From contig SEFZ01000035.1 in NCBI GenBank assembly GCA_004173185.1, positions 1-44,297 on the forward strand: a DNA stretch of 44,297 nucleotides, in the 5' to 3' direction. The number at the start of each line of letters is the position of its first letter. The first letter of the stretch is position 1. This DNA comes from Sphingomonadales bacterium. GTDB lineage: Bacteria > Pseudomonadota > Alphaproteobacteria > Sphingomonadales > Sphingomonadaceae. Both the position numbers and the translations under genes were made by a program. Below are positions 17,040 to 24,128 of this stretch, one piece after another. The notes under the pieces are model-generated. The model did no database searches. It was not told where the DNA came from and saw only the letters and a list, made by a program, of their open reading frames with translations.

Positions 17040-18361
17040 GTCGTCATCTCCTTGGGAGGTATCTCAAGATTGGCCGGTGGGTCGAATGTACGCGCACGCC
17101 GTAGTTCGGGGAATAGCCGCGCCCATAGTATCGTGACAAGGATCGCGCCGATGCCGCCGCCGACAACCGCGGCGACCGGACCGATGGCTGCGGCGAGGAA
17201 CCCGGATTCGGCCTCGCCCAATTCGTTCGAGCCCGAAATGAACAGCGTGGAGACTGCGCCGACCCGGCCGCGCATCTCGTCCGGCGTGTAAAGCTGGATC
17301 AGCGACTGGCGAACATAGACCGACACCATGTCCGCCGCGCCGAGCACGAACAATGCGACCAATGCGAGCAACACTGCGGGCGCGAAATCATGGCCGATCG
17401 CTGCGGGGCCGAAGATCGGAACCATCAGAGGCGCGCTCAGCCCGAAGGCAGCGGTGGCGACCCCGAACACGGCGACGGCGCCGAGCATCTTCACCCCGAC
17501 ATTGGTCTTGAGCGGCCGCCATGCGAAGAACGCCCCCACCACCACGGCACCAAGCGCGGGCGCAGCGCGCAAATGGCCAAGCCCTTCCGATCCGACTTGC
17601 AGGATATCGCGGGCATAGACCGGTAGCATCGCAGTCGCGCCACCGAGTAGCACGGCGAACAGATCGAGCGAGATTGCGCCGAGCACCAGCCGGTTGCGGC
17701 GAACATAATGTAGCCCGTCGATCATCTGCGCCCATGGGTTACCCGTGCCCTTCACCGCCGGCATCGGTACCGGCCGAATCAGGCACAGCATCACCACCGC
17801 GAACGAGAAAAGTCCGCCCGACACCGCATAAGGCAGCCAATCGGCACCAGCGTAGAGATAGCCACCCATCGCTGGCCCGATAATCGCGCCCGATTGCCAT
17901 GCCACCGCGCTCAGCGCGATCGCAGTGGGCAGGATTTCCTTCGGCACCAGATTGGGTGCGAGCGCGCCCAAAGCCGGTCCGGCAAAAGCGCGGGCAACGC
18001 CGAGCAACGCCGCAATGCCGAACAATGCGGGCAGGGTGATCGTATCGTGCCAGGTCAACCAGCACAGGCTGACCGCGCAGAATACTTCGAGCGAGACTGC
18101 ACCGCGCGCGATCCAGCGTCGATCGATCCGATCCGCAACCCAGCCAGCGAACAACGACAGCACCAACAAAGGCAGGAACTGCGCGACGCCGATCAGCCCA
18201 AGTTGAAACGCCGCTTCCTTTACGGTCATTGTCGCGCGGGCGATGTCGTACACCTGCCACCCGATGACGATCACCATCGCCATCTGCGCCAGCGTGGTCG
18301 AGAGGCGGGCGAGCCAATAATAGCGGAAGTTCGCGATCGCGAACGGATGACGAGGTGGCAT
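17036..18361 (-). CDS. MFS transporter, EntS/MFS_3-like
   Basis: 441 aa, about 12 membrane helices. The N-terminus (FAIANFRYYWLARLSTTLAQ) is typical of the MFS_3/EntS-like exporters, and loop 2-3 contains the MFS motif around GWVADRIDRR. The substrate cannot be assigned. It is cotranscribed with and coupled to cysK (4-base overlap). Its promoter must lie in 18362-18459, divergent from the small peptide gene; a degenerate CtrA-like TTAA-N7-TTTA at 18419-18433 is present there. Confidence 0.88.
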   Translation of the reverse strand: MPPRHPFAIANFRYYWLARLSTTLAQMAMVIVIGWQVYDIARATMTVKEAAFQLGLIGVAQFLPLLVLSLFAGWVADRIDRRWIARGAVSLEVFCAVSLCWLTWHDTITLPALFGIAALLGVARAFAGPALGALAPNLVPKEILPTAIALSAVAWQSGAIIGPAMGGYLYAGADWLPYAVSGGLFSFAVVMLCLIRPVPMPAVKGTGNPWAQMIDGLHYVRRNRLVLGAISLDLFAVLLGGATAMLPVYARDILQVGSEGLGHLRAAPALGAVVVGAFFAWRPLKTNVGVKMLGAVAVFGVATAAFGLSAPLMVPIFGPAAIGHDFAPAVLLALVALFVLGAADMVSVYVRQSLIQLYTPDEMRGRVGAVSTLFISGSNELGEAESGFLAAAIGPVAAVVGGGIGAILVTILWARLFPELRRARTFDPPANLEIPPKEMTT

Positions 18362-18459
18362 GCGTGGCTCTTGGCGCTTCCGGATCGTTATCGCAACGCG
18401 CGAATGCGTGCCGCCGCGTTAAGGCGCGCTTTACGATTAGGTTGCTCGTCACGCGGCAC

Positions 18460-18484
18460 GGAACCGTAGCGAGCCACCATTGTT
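18460..18484 (+). promoter_or_regulatory. EcfG-like (general stress response) promoter
   Basis: GGAAC (18460-18464), then exactly 16 bases, then TGTT (18481-18484). The alphaproteobacterial EcfG consensus is GGAAC-N16-17-CGTT, so this has a perfect -35 and a 3 of 4 -10. Transcription would start near 18491, leaving a ~30-base leader with the GAGAGGAG ribosome-binding site before the 25-codon ORF at 18521. Confidence 0.5.
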
Positions 18485-18520
18485 CTTACGGCAGCGAAAT
18501 CACCGGAGAGGAGACAATCG

Positions 18521-18598
18521 ATGGGCAAGGGTATCCTGTTGTGGCTGGTGGGAATTCCGATACCGATCATCATCCTGCTGCTGCTTTTCTGGCGCTGA
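18521..18598 (+). CDS. 25-residue hydrophobic membrane peptide
   Basis: ATG at 18521 to TGA at 18596-18598, 25 aa. It begins MGKGILLWLVGIP and ends with a run of Ile/Leu and FWR: one membrane helix with a basic start and a basic end. It has an excellent ribosome-binding site (GGAGAGGAG, 18503-18511) and a candidate EcfG promoter upstream. From memory, very similar MGKGILLWLLGIP-type peptides are widespread in proteobacteria as uncharacterised short proteins. Too short for most gene finders. Function unknown; membrane location is predicted. Confidence 0.72.
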   Translation: MGKGILLWLVGIPIPIIILLLLFWR

Positions 18599-18643
18599 TG
18601 GAGATGGGAAGTCGCGGCGTGGCAAAAACACGCGGCTTCCCTC

Positions 18644-18672
18644 TTGCTGCATCGCAGCAAAATCCCCATAAT
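18644..18672 (+). promoter_or_regulatory. Sigma70-type promoter for a leaderless mRNA
   Basis: TTGCTG (18644-18649), 17-base spacer, CATAAT (18667-18672). The A of the ATG at 18679 lies 7 bases after the -10, exactly where transcription should start, so the WYL-like mRNA would be leaderless. This explains the lack of a ribosome-binding site before that ATG. Confidence 0.5.
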
Positions 18673-18678
18673 ATCGCT

Positions 18679-19029
18679 ATGACTTCGACCTCCGCCCCAG
18701 CGACCGACGGCCCAACGGGTCCCACCGCGACGATCCTCGAAGCGGTCGTCCGCATGCGCTGCATCTCCGCGACCTATAATCGCAAGCGCATGATTCTGGC
18801 ACCGCACATTGCGTATCTGCGCGCTGGTGGTCTCTATATAGACGCGCTTGTCGTATCGCGTGAGAATATGCTCCCGCGCGAAGAGAAGTTCGGCACGTTC
18901 AAGATCGACGGGCTTTCCGAAGTGGCGATCACGCAGCGCGACTTCGCACCGAGCAACCTGTTCGACCCCAGCCTCGATAAATACGCCACCGCAGTGATGA
19001 TGATCGAGCCCGAAGCCGTGGCCGCCTAA
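18679..19029 (+). CDS. Small stand-alone WYL-like protein
   Basis: 116 aa from the ATG at 18679 (an upstream in-frame ATG at 18598 overlaps the peptide's stop but adds an unconvincing N-terminus). The core reads CISATYNRKRMILAPH, then LRAGGLYIDALVV, then GTFKIDGLSEV: the pattern of a WYL ligand-sensing domain (a beta-sheet sensor normally attached to HTH regulators), without any DNA-binding domain. The family assignment is by pattern memory and moderate. It converges with the HapK-like gene, overlapping it by 4 bases. Confidence 0.7.
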   Translation: MTSTSAPATDGPTGPTATILEAVVRMRCISATYNRKRMILAPHIAYLRAGGLYIDALVVSRENMLPREEKFGTFKIDGLSEVAITQRDFAPSNLFDPSLDKYATAVMMIEPEAVAA

Positions 19030-19340
19030 ACCACCTCTTCGGCGAGGATGAACTTCGCGTCGTCGACCTGGCCCATGAATTCGCCCATGATCCCCTGGAT
19101 CACATCGCCCGGCATGTCCTGCGCCACGAATCCGTTGAGATCAGGCACGTCGAAGATCTCGATATAATCCATCCCCGGCTCCCCTTCGCCCATCAGCAGG
19201 CCGGTCACGCGGTTATTGGTGTAGCTCGCGACACGGGCGAGGCCGCGCATCGCTGGATAATCGGTGGTGCGCACCCAATCCTCGAACGAAATCGCCGTAA
19301 CGTTCGGCTTTAGCCGGTAGGTCAGGATAATCTTTGCCAT
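19026..19340 (-). CDS. REDY-like/HapK-family protein
   Basis: 104 aa from the ATG at 19340 (GGGAGAG ribosome-binding site). Begins MAKIILTYRLKP, continues WVRTTDYPAMRGLARVASY and GMDYIEIFDVPDLNGF. This is the alpha/beta-barrel pattern of the REDY/HapK family, named after a protein of prodigiosin-type pathways, but found widely outside pigment clusters. No pigment genes are nearby, so a biosynthetic role is not supported here. Dimeric cytoplasmic protein expected; function unknown. Confidence 0.72.
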   Translation of the reverse strand: MAKIILTYRLKPNVTAISFEDWVRTTDYPAMRGLARVASYTNNRVTGLLMGEGEPGMDYIEIFDVPDLNGFVAQDMPGDVIQGIMGEFMGQVDDAKFILAEEVV

Positions 19341-19430
19341 CTGCTCTCCCCTCGATTTCCGCAACAGGATGACGCGCGGGGAGGGAGGCGGCAAGCGCCT
19401 TCATGGACACTTGCCGCCAGCCTTACTGCC

Positions 19431-19961
19431 TTAGCGGCAGCGCACTTCCTGGTTGCGATCAACCGAGCTTCCGAGTGCACCGCCGGCAACTGCGCCCAGC
19501 AGCGTGCCGATGGTCTTCGAGCGGCCGCCCGAAATGACGTTGCCGAACAGGCCACCAGCGGCGGCACCGACGATCAGGCCGGTAGTCCCATCGCTGCGCT
19601 TGCAATAATATTTGCCGTCCTGGCCGCGATAGACACGGTCGTCCTGCGTCAGCACGCGCTCACGATAATTGTTGCCGGCACGATAATCGCGAGCGGGATC
19701 GTAAAATTCATCGTCGCGCGGATCGACATAGCCGGTGGCGGGGCCGCCGCCGCCGCGCCAGTCTGCACGGGGGCGGACCGAGCGATAGCGCTCAACCGCC
19801 GCCTGATAGGTCTGATATTCGCTGTCGAAGCGGCGCTGGGCAGCATCAAGGCGCGCTTCTTCGTCCTGCACGCTGGTGGCAGGCCCGCGTTGCGCGGCGG
19901 CAGGGGTCGCGACGACGAGCGTGGCCGCGGCGATGGCAGCTAGGCATGTAAAGGTCTTCAT
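19431..19961 (-). CDS. Exported glycine-zipper 2TM protein
   Basis: 176 aa with a signal peptide (LAAIAAATLVVATPAAA, cleavage near AAA-QR). The middle (about 33-110) is charged and Tyr/Arg-rich. Residues 127-165 form a glycine zipper: GLIVGAAAGGLFGNVISGG then GTLLGAVAGGALG, typical of outer-membrane 2TM/Rick17kDa-like proteins. C120 and C175 could form a disulfide. Strong GGAGAGA ribosome-binding site. A candidate EcfG promoter is upstream, consistent with an envelope stress role. Confidence 0.82.
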   Translation of the reverse strand: MKTFTCLAAIAAATLVVATPAAAQRGPATSVQDEEARLDAAQRRFDSEYQTYQAAVERYRSVRPRADWRGGGGPATGYVDPRDDEFYDPARDYRAGNNYRERVLTQDDRVYRGQDGKYYCKRSDGTTGLIVGAAAGGLFGNVISGGRSKTIGTLLGAVAGGALGSSVDRNQEVRCR

Positions 19962-19989
19962 TGGTCTCTCTCCAGGGTCTCGGGTGTCA

Positions 19990-20015
19990 GACGGTTGACG
20001 GAACCGAAACGTTCC
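19990..20015 (-). promoter_or_regulatory. EcfG-like promoter for the glycine-zipper gene
   Basis: Reading the minus strand: GGAAC (20015-20011), 17 bases, CGTC (19993-19990), against consensus GGAAC-N16-17-CGTT. A start near 19981 would leave a ~20-base leader carrying the ribosome-binding site. The GGAAC arm also belongs to a GGAAC / GTTCC inverted repeat (20000-20015). Confidence 0.4.
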
Positions 20016-20069
20016 AGCCCTGCGCTTGAATCTGACGTGAATAATGCGACTGGGTCCGCATTAGCCGCG

Positions 20070-20099
20070 CCGGACCTTCATCAAACCTAAAGGGTCCGG
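20070..20099 (+). promoter_or_regulatory. Leader hairpin before the GGDEF-EAL gene
   Basis: CCGGACC / GGTCCGG, 7-bp arms with a 16-base loop, ending 46 bases before the ATG at 20146. It could be a leader structure or a protein-binding site. It does not match the known c-di-GMP (GEMM) riboswitch consensus. Confidence 0.3.
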
Positions 20100-20145
20100 A
20101 TCGTACCCCGTCAGCCAAGATAAAAGGTGGCGGGCAAAGCGGCAC

Positions 20146-22344
20146 ATGAGCGGTAAAAAATCGGGAGCAGCCCTGGCGAAGGGCGGGGGTGCGTTTACGG
20201 GCCTTGCCTTCGCGCGCAGGGCACCCGCCGATATCCTCGCCGCCGAGCATCTGCGGCTCTTCCGCAATTACGAAGCCATGGAACTGGGCTGGTTCTGGGC
20301 GACCGACGCCGAGGGCCAGATCACCTATGTCAGCGAGACCGCGGCGCGCGTGCTGGGCGATACCCCCGAGGCGCTGGTCGGGCGCGACTTCATTTCGCTG
20401 TTCCACAACGTCAATGACGACGTCGATATGGAGCGCAAGCGGACGCTTCCTTTCCAGATAGCGCGGCAAGCGCGGTTCGAGACGATTCCGGTGCGCGTCG
20501 TCGTTGGCACCGAGCAGCGCTGGTGGGCAGTCTCCGGCCAGCCGCAACTCGATTCGCGCGGTGCGTTCTGCGGCTATCTCGGCCACGGCGTCGACGTGAC
20601 CAAGGAGCAGCGCGCTGCGTTTGAGAGCAATCGGCTGGCGATGTATGATCCGCTGACCGGCTTGCCCAATCGCCGCCGCATGGGCAGCTTGCTCGACAAC
20701 ACCATCGCCGCATTCCGCAGCCAGCAGCGCCCGTGCGCACTGCTGCTGATCGACCTCGATCGCTTCAAGCAGATCAACGACAGCCTCGGCCATCCGGTGG
20801 GCGATGCGCTGCTCAAGATCGTTGCCGAACGGCTCTCCAACATCGTAGACGATCCCGAGAAGATCGCGCGGATGGGCGGCGACGAATTCCAGATCATCCT
20901 GCCCGACGCCAGCGACCGGGTTGCGATCAATGAGCTGGCCACGCGGATCATCGAATCGCTTTCGCATCCTTATTACATCAACGGCAGCCGCTGCATGATC
21001 GGGGCATCGATCGGCATCGCGGTGAGCCCATACGACGCCGGCAACAGCGACGAGCTGGTCCGCAACGCCGATCTGGCGCTGTATGCAGCCAAGGGCGCAG
21101 GGCGGGGCAGGGCGCGCTTCTTCTCCTCCGATCTGCTCAAGGCCGCCGAAGACCGCCGCCTGCTCGAACATGATCTGATCGACGCACTCGGCAATGGCGA
21201 GTTCGCGGTGCATTACCAGCCGATCGTCGGGGCGCAGAGCGAGGAAGTCACCGGTTTCGAAGCGCTGCTGCGCTGGAACCATCCCAAGCGCGGGCGGATC
21301 TCGCCGTCGATCTTCATCCCGATTGCCGAAGACGCGAACCTTATCCCGCAGCTTGGCGAATGGACGTTGCGGCAGGCCTGCAAGGACGCCGCGACCTGGC
21401 CGGGCGATCTGCGCGTCGCGGTCAACGTATCGCCGATCCAATTCGCCAGCGAACAACTCCCCGCGATCGTGATGAGCGCGCTGGCCAATTCGGCGCTCAA
21501 GCCCGAACGGCTCGAACTCGAGATCACCGAGAGCGTCTTCCTGGGCGACGGATCGGAGACCGATGCGCGCTTTGCGGCATTGAAGCGCGTGGGCGTCCGC
21601 CTTGCGCTCGACGATTTCGGCACCGGCTATTCCTCGCTCGGCTACCTGAAATCCGCGCCGTTCGACAAGATCAAGATCGACCAGAGCTTCGTGCGCGGCA
21701 CCACCGAGGAGGGCGCCCGCAATCAGGCGATCATCGCGGCGATCGTCGCGCTGGCGCAGGCGATGAACATGGAGACGACGGCCGAGGGCATCGAAAGCTT
21801 CGACCAGCTCGAAACGATGCGCCGCCTGAACGTCAGCCATATTCAGGGCTTCCTCTACAGCCGCGCCGTGCCGTCTGAGGATCTCGCCAAGCATGTCGTG
21901 GACGGCAAATGGGTGATCAAGCCGCAAGGCCCCGCCAAGCAGCGCCACATCCGCCACACCACGTTCCGCAAGGTCGGCGTGGTCCATGACAATCATTATT
22001 ACGCCGCAGTGCTCAAGAACGTATCGGCATCGGGCGCACTGATCGAAGGCATTGTCGACGTGCCCGAGGGCACGCAGTTCGTGGTCGATCTGGGCGAGGG
22101 CCAGATGGTCGTCGCGATCGTCCGCCGCGCGATGGGCCAGCAACAGGGCATCGAATTCGAGCAGCCTTTGGTCGAGGACGAAACCGGCGCACTGACCACG
22201 CGGCACCGCGTTTCGCCGCGCGTGATCGCGGCATCGGGCCTGCTCAAGCAGGGCAACGCGCTGGTTGCGAAAACCGATGAGGGGCAATTGAGCTTGCCGG
22301 CATTCCATACGGTGACCGACTGGAACGGGCTGGAAGGCGCTTAG
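20146..22344 (+). CDS. PAS-GGDEF-EAL-PilZ cyclic-di-GMP protein
   Basis: 732 aa, no membrane segment. Order: PAS-like sensor (about 40-155), GGDEF domain (about 163-328) with intact GGDEF at 244-248, EAL domain (about 335-580) with intact EAL at 372-374 and DDFGTGYSS at 489-497, then a PilZ-like domain (about 598-700) with NVSASG. Both catalytic signatures are kept, so it may both make and break c-di-GMP. The PilZ arginine motif is off-pattern: R603 and R608 are separated by four residues rather than three. Monocistronic as far as visible. Expected to tune the motile-sessile switch in response to a PAS-sensed signal. Confidence 0.93.
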   Translation: MSGKKSGAALAKGGGAFTGLAFARRAPADILAAEHLRLFRNYEAMELGWFWATDAEGQITYVSETAARVLGDTPEALVGRDFISLFHNVNDDVDMERKRTLPFQIARQARFETIPVRVVVGTEQRWWAVSGQPQLDSRGAFCGYLGHGVDVTKEQRAAFESNRLAMYDPLTGLPNRRRMGSLLDNTIAAFRSQQRPCALLLIDLDRFKQINDSLGHPVGDALLKIVAERLSNIVDDPEKIARMGGDEFQIILPDASDRVAINELATRIIESLSHPYYINGSRCMIGASIGIAVSPYDAGNSDELVRNADLALYAAKGAGRGRARFFSSDLLKAAEDRRLLEHDLIDALGNGEFAVHYQPIVGAQSEEVTGFEALLRWNHPKRGRISPSIFIPIAEDANLIPQLGEWTLRQACKDAATWPGDLRVAVNVSPIQFASEQLPAIVMSALANSALKPERLELEITESVFLGDGSETDARFAALKRVGVRLALDDFGTGYSSLGYLKSAPFDKIKIDQSFVRGTTEEGARNQAIIAAIVALAQAMNMETTAEGIESFDQLETMRRLNVSHIQGFLYSRAVPSEDLAKHVVDGKWVIKPQGPAKQRHIRHTTFRKVGVVHDNHYYAAVLKNVSASGALIEGIVDVPEGTQFVVDLGEGQMVVAIVRRAMGQQQGIEFEQPLVEDETGALTTRHRVSPRVIAASGLLKQGNALVAKTDEGQLSLPAFHTVTDWNGLEGA

Positions 22345-22554
22345 CTTCTCACTTTTCCCGTGTTTCGTGAAATTTTATTGCGCGAATGTTCCCCAATGTT
22401 CGCACTGACCAAGGGCGTTTGACGCGCCGCAAGTTTCGGCGACGTTCAGGCCAATGCGCGGGTTTTGGCGCGTTGGGTTGAGAGCGATCAACGGTGCAAA
22501 GAGCGGTCCTGAGACCGGCTTAGCCAAGCAGGCGAAATCCTATTTTGCAAGGGG

Positions 22555-22977
22555 TTAGAGGGGCTCGACCGGGATGCCCAATTCGAGGGCTGCACGGGCC
22601 ATCGTCGTGTCGAAAGTCACCAGCGTGAGCCCGCCGCTCTCCGCAATCGCGATGTGGAGCGCATCCCCGGCGCGAAGGCCGAGCTCGGGGCGGTCACAGA
22701 AGCGTGCAGCGGTTTCAAAATGATCCGGAAGGACGGCGATGTCGGCGAGGCTGGCATCGCGAAAGCGGCGCCAACTGTTCCAGGCGGAAAGGCGATCCTC
22801 CAGCGAGAAGGCCCCGGTGCGGACCTTGATCGAAAGTGCGCTGGAGACTTCGGTGGTCGTCCAGCCGCTGCACAGGATCGGCGCATCGGCATTGTCGCCG
22901 AGCCAGCGCCATATGCGGTCGCTATGCGCTTCCTGCGTGATTGCCGCGACCGCTGCGGACGCATCGAGGTAGAACAT
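22555..22977 (-). CDS. vapC: VapC-type PIN-domain toxin
   Basis: 140 aa from the ATG at 22977, which shares one base with the antitoxin stop (TGATG). PIN-domain acidic residues are in place: D5 (FYLDASA), E43 (TTTEVSSAL), D105 (RAGDALHIA) and D123 (TFDTT). Expected Mg-dependent RNase that cuts tRNA or other RNA when the antitoxin is lost. Length usual for VapC. It forms a two-gene operon with the Phd/VapB-like antitoxin. Confidence 0.9.
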   Translation of the reverse strand: MFYLDASAAVAAITQEAHSDRIWRWLGDNADAPILCSGWTTTEVSSALSIKVRTGAFSLEDRLSAWNSWRRFRDASLADIAVLPDHFETAARFCDRPELGLRAGDALHIAIAESGGLTLVTFDTTMARAALELGIPVEPL

Positions 22978-23216
22978 CAATAGCCGCTGTCGCGCATCTT
23001 CCGGATCAAATCGGCGGCGCTTTCGTGCTGGTAGGGCAGCTTGCTGGCGGCGAGGCGGAGCGCAGCGACATCGACGGGCTTCTTCTCGGGGATCGGGGGC
23101 ACCAGCCGTGCGGCCGGCTTGCCGCGACGGACGATCTCGATGCTCTCGCCAGCCTCGACGCGATCGACGATCTCGCTGAGGCGGGCCTTGGCGTCAGCCA
23201 AGTTAATGCGTTCCAT
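22977..23216 (-). CDS. vapB: Phd/YefM-family antitoxin (VapB-type)
   Basis: 79 aa. The N-terminus (INLADAKARLSEIVDRVEAGESIEIVRRGKPAARLVP) is the Phd/YefM DNA-binding fold; the C-terminal ~30 residues would wrap around and inhibit the toxin. Such antitoxins autorepress with the toxin; a palindrome at 23229-23239, 13 bases upstream, is the likely operator. The gene is the first of the pair, as normal for vapBC. Confidence 0.9.
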   Translation of the reverse strand: MERINLADAKARLSEIVDRVEAGESIEIVRRGKPAARLVPPIPEKKPVDVAALRLAASKLPYQHESAADLIRKMRDSGY

Positions 23217-23228
23217 GGCGGGGCGACT

Positions 23229-23257
23229 CTAGTGACTAGTTTACTGACCATATCACT
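23229..23257. promoter_or_regulatory. Candidate vapBC operator
   Basis: Perfect palindrome CTAGT-G-ACTAG (23229-23239), with a second inverted pair AGTGA (23231-23235) / TCACT (23253-23257). The location immediately upstream of the antitoxin start fits an autoregulatory operator. The site is AT-richer than the surroundings. Confidence 0.45.
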
Positions 23258-23316
23258 GAAGGCGTAACCAAGGAACGGGTGAAATAAGTACTTTCTCGAA
23301 GTATCGGAGCCGGAAA

Positions 23317-24081
23317 TTAGGCTTCAGAGGGATTAAGAGGCTTGTTCTTATTTTTTGCCATTGGCTTTTGTCGAGCAGGCACTTTCCCCTTCATCACCGC
23401 CACCTTAGCGTCTAGGGCGCGCTTTTCTTCGGGTGCGACAAAGGCAGCGTGGATGAAGTGCTGTAGAGCTTCCATCATAACGCTCACGTCATCGGCTGAG
23501 GGACGCCAGCCTCGGTGCGCTGAAGCAGAGCCGGCTTCAACAAGCGTTTCCAAACGCGAGCGGTCCAGCGTTCCGATGTGCCCGCCAGTCACAAGCTCGT
23601 CGAGTTTCTTCGAAAAGGTGAGACCGGGATCAATACCCAAAAGCTCAGCGGCAACATCGAAACTAGTACGAATTCCGATAGCTGCCAGCGTGTGGAGGTC
23701 GCCTTCCAAAGCCCCGTAGGTTTCATTCAGCGCATCCTTTAAGGCTGCCCTCTCACCCCACTTTCCAGAAATGTGACCTAGCCAAGAAGGCTTCGCTCTC
23801 TTTGACAATGCCGGCCAGTAATTGATTTCCTCGTCGTATGCGTACTGCTCTTCGTCGTATTCGTCATAATATTGATGAACGTCTTGAGAATTTGTAGAAA
23901 CTGTCTGAACAAATACATGTTCACACCCACGGCAACGGAGAAGGTACCAATCTGTCGTCCATTGCATATCACGATCGCCACCATTTTTTTGATGGTGTCC
24001 GTTAATATCGCAATTGCGGCTCCCTGCGCACTTTCCGCACTCGGCCTTCTTCACAGTGGGAATTTCTGACTTCTTGGTCAC
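23317..24081 (-). CDS. DUF4145-domain protein with N-terminal zinc-finger-like module
   Basis: 254 aa from a GTG at 24081. N-terminal cysteines C15, C18, C24, C50 and C53 (CGKC, CRGC) look like a zinc ribbon. A highly acidic, tyrosine-rich linker follows (about 69-90). Residues about 110-225 match the DUF4145 pattern (ERAALKDALNETYGAL, then AAIGIRTSFDVAAELLG, then GSASAHRGWRPS), thought to be HEPN-related and often found in mobile or defence settings. The C-terminus is Lys-rich. Base composition is visibly lower in GC than its neighbours, suggesting horizontal acquisition. Function unknown. Confidence 0.78.
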   Translation of the reverse strand: MTKKSEIPTVKKAECGKCAGSRNCDINGHHQKNGGDRDMQWTTDWYLLRCRGCEHVFVQTVSTNSQDVHQYYDEYDEEQYAYDEEINYWPALSKRAKPSWLGHISGKWGERAALKDALNETYGALEGDLHTLAAIGIRTSFDVAAELLGIDPGLTFSKKLDELVTGGHIGTLDRSRLETLVEAGSASAHRGWRPSADDVSVMMEALQHFIHAAFVAPEEKRALDAKVAVMKGKVPARQKPMAKNKNKPLNPSEA

Positions 24082-24128
24082 TTTTTACCAGCCTCACCTA
24101 AGCCTCGCAGCCATTTCTCAAACTACAC

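Noticed and set aside
18419..18433. TTAA-N7-TTTA as a CtrA site between the MFS and small-peptide genes
   Set aside because: One half-site is mismatched, and neither neighbour is an obvious CtrA target; too weak to call.
19987..22308. A 773-codon open frame on the minus strand, opposite the GGDEF-EAL gene
   Set aside because: The plus strand encodes intact PAS, GGDEF, EAL and PilZ motifs. The minus-strand product is Arg/Asp/Ala/His-rich with no recognisable domain, typical of the antisense frame in GC-rich coding DNA.
22387..22400. GTTC-N6-GTTC resembling a LexA box
   Set aside because: The spacer is 6 rather than 7 and it lies after the GGDEF-EAL gene, over 800 bp from the vapBC start, so it is not in a promoter position. 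The surrounding 210-bp gap shows no gene.
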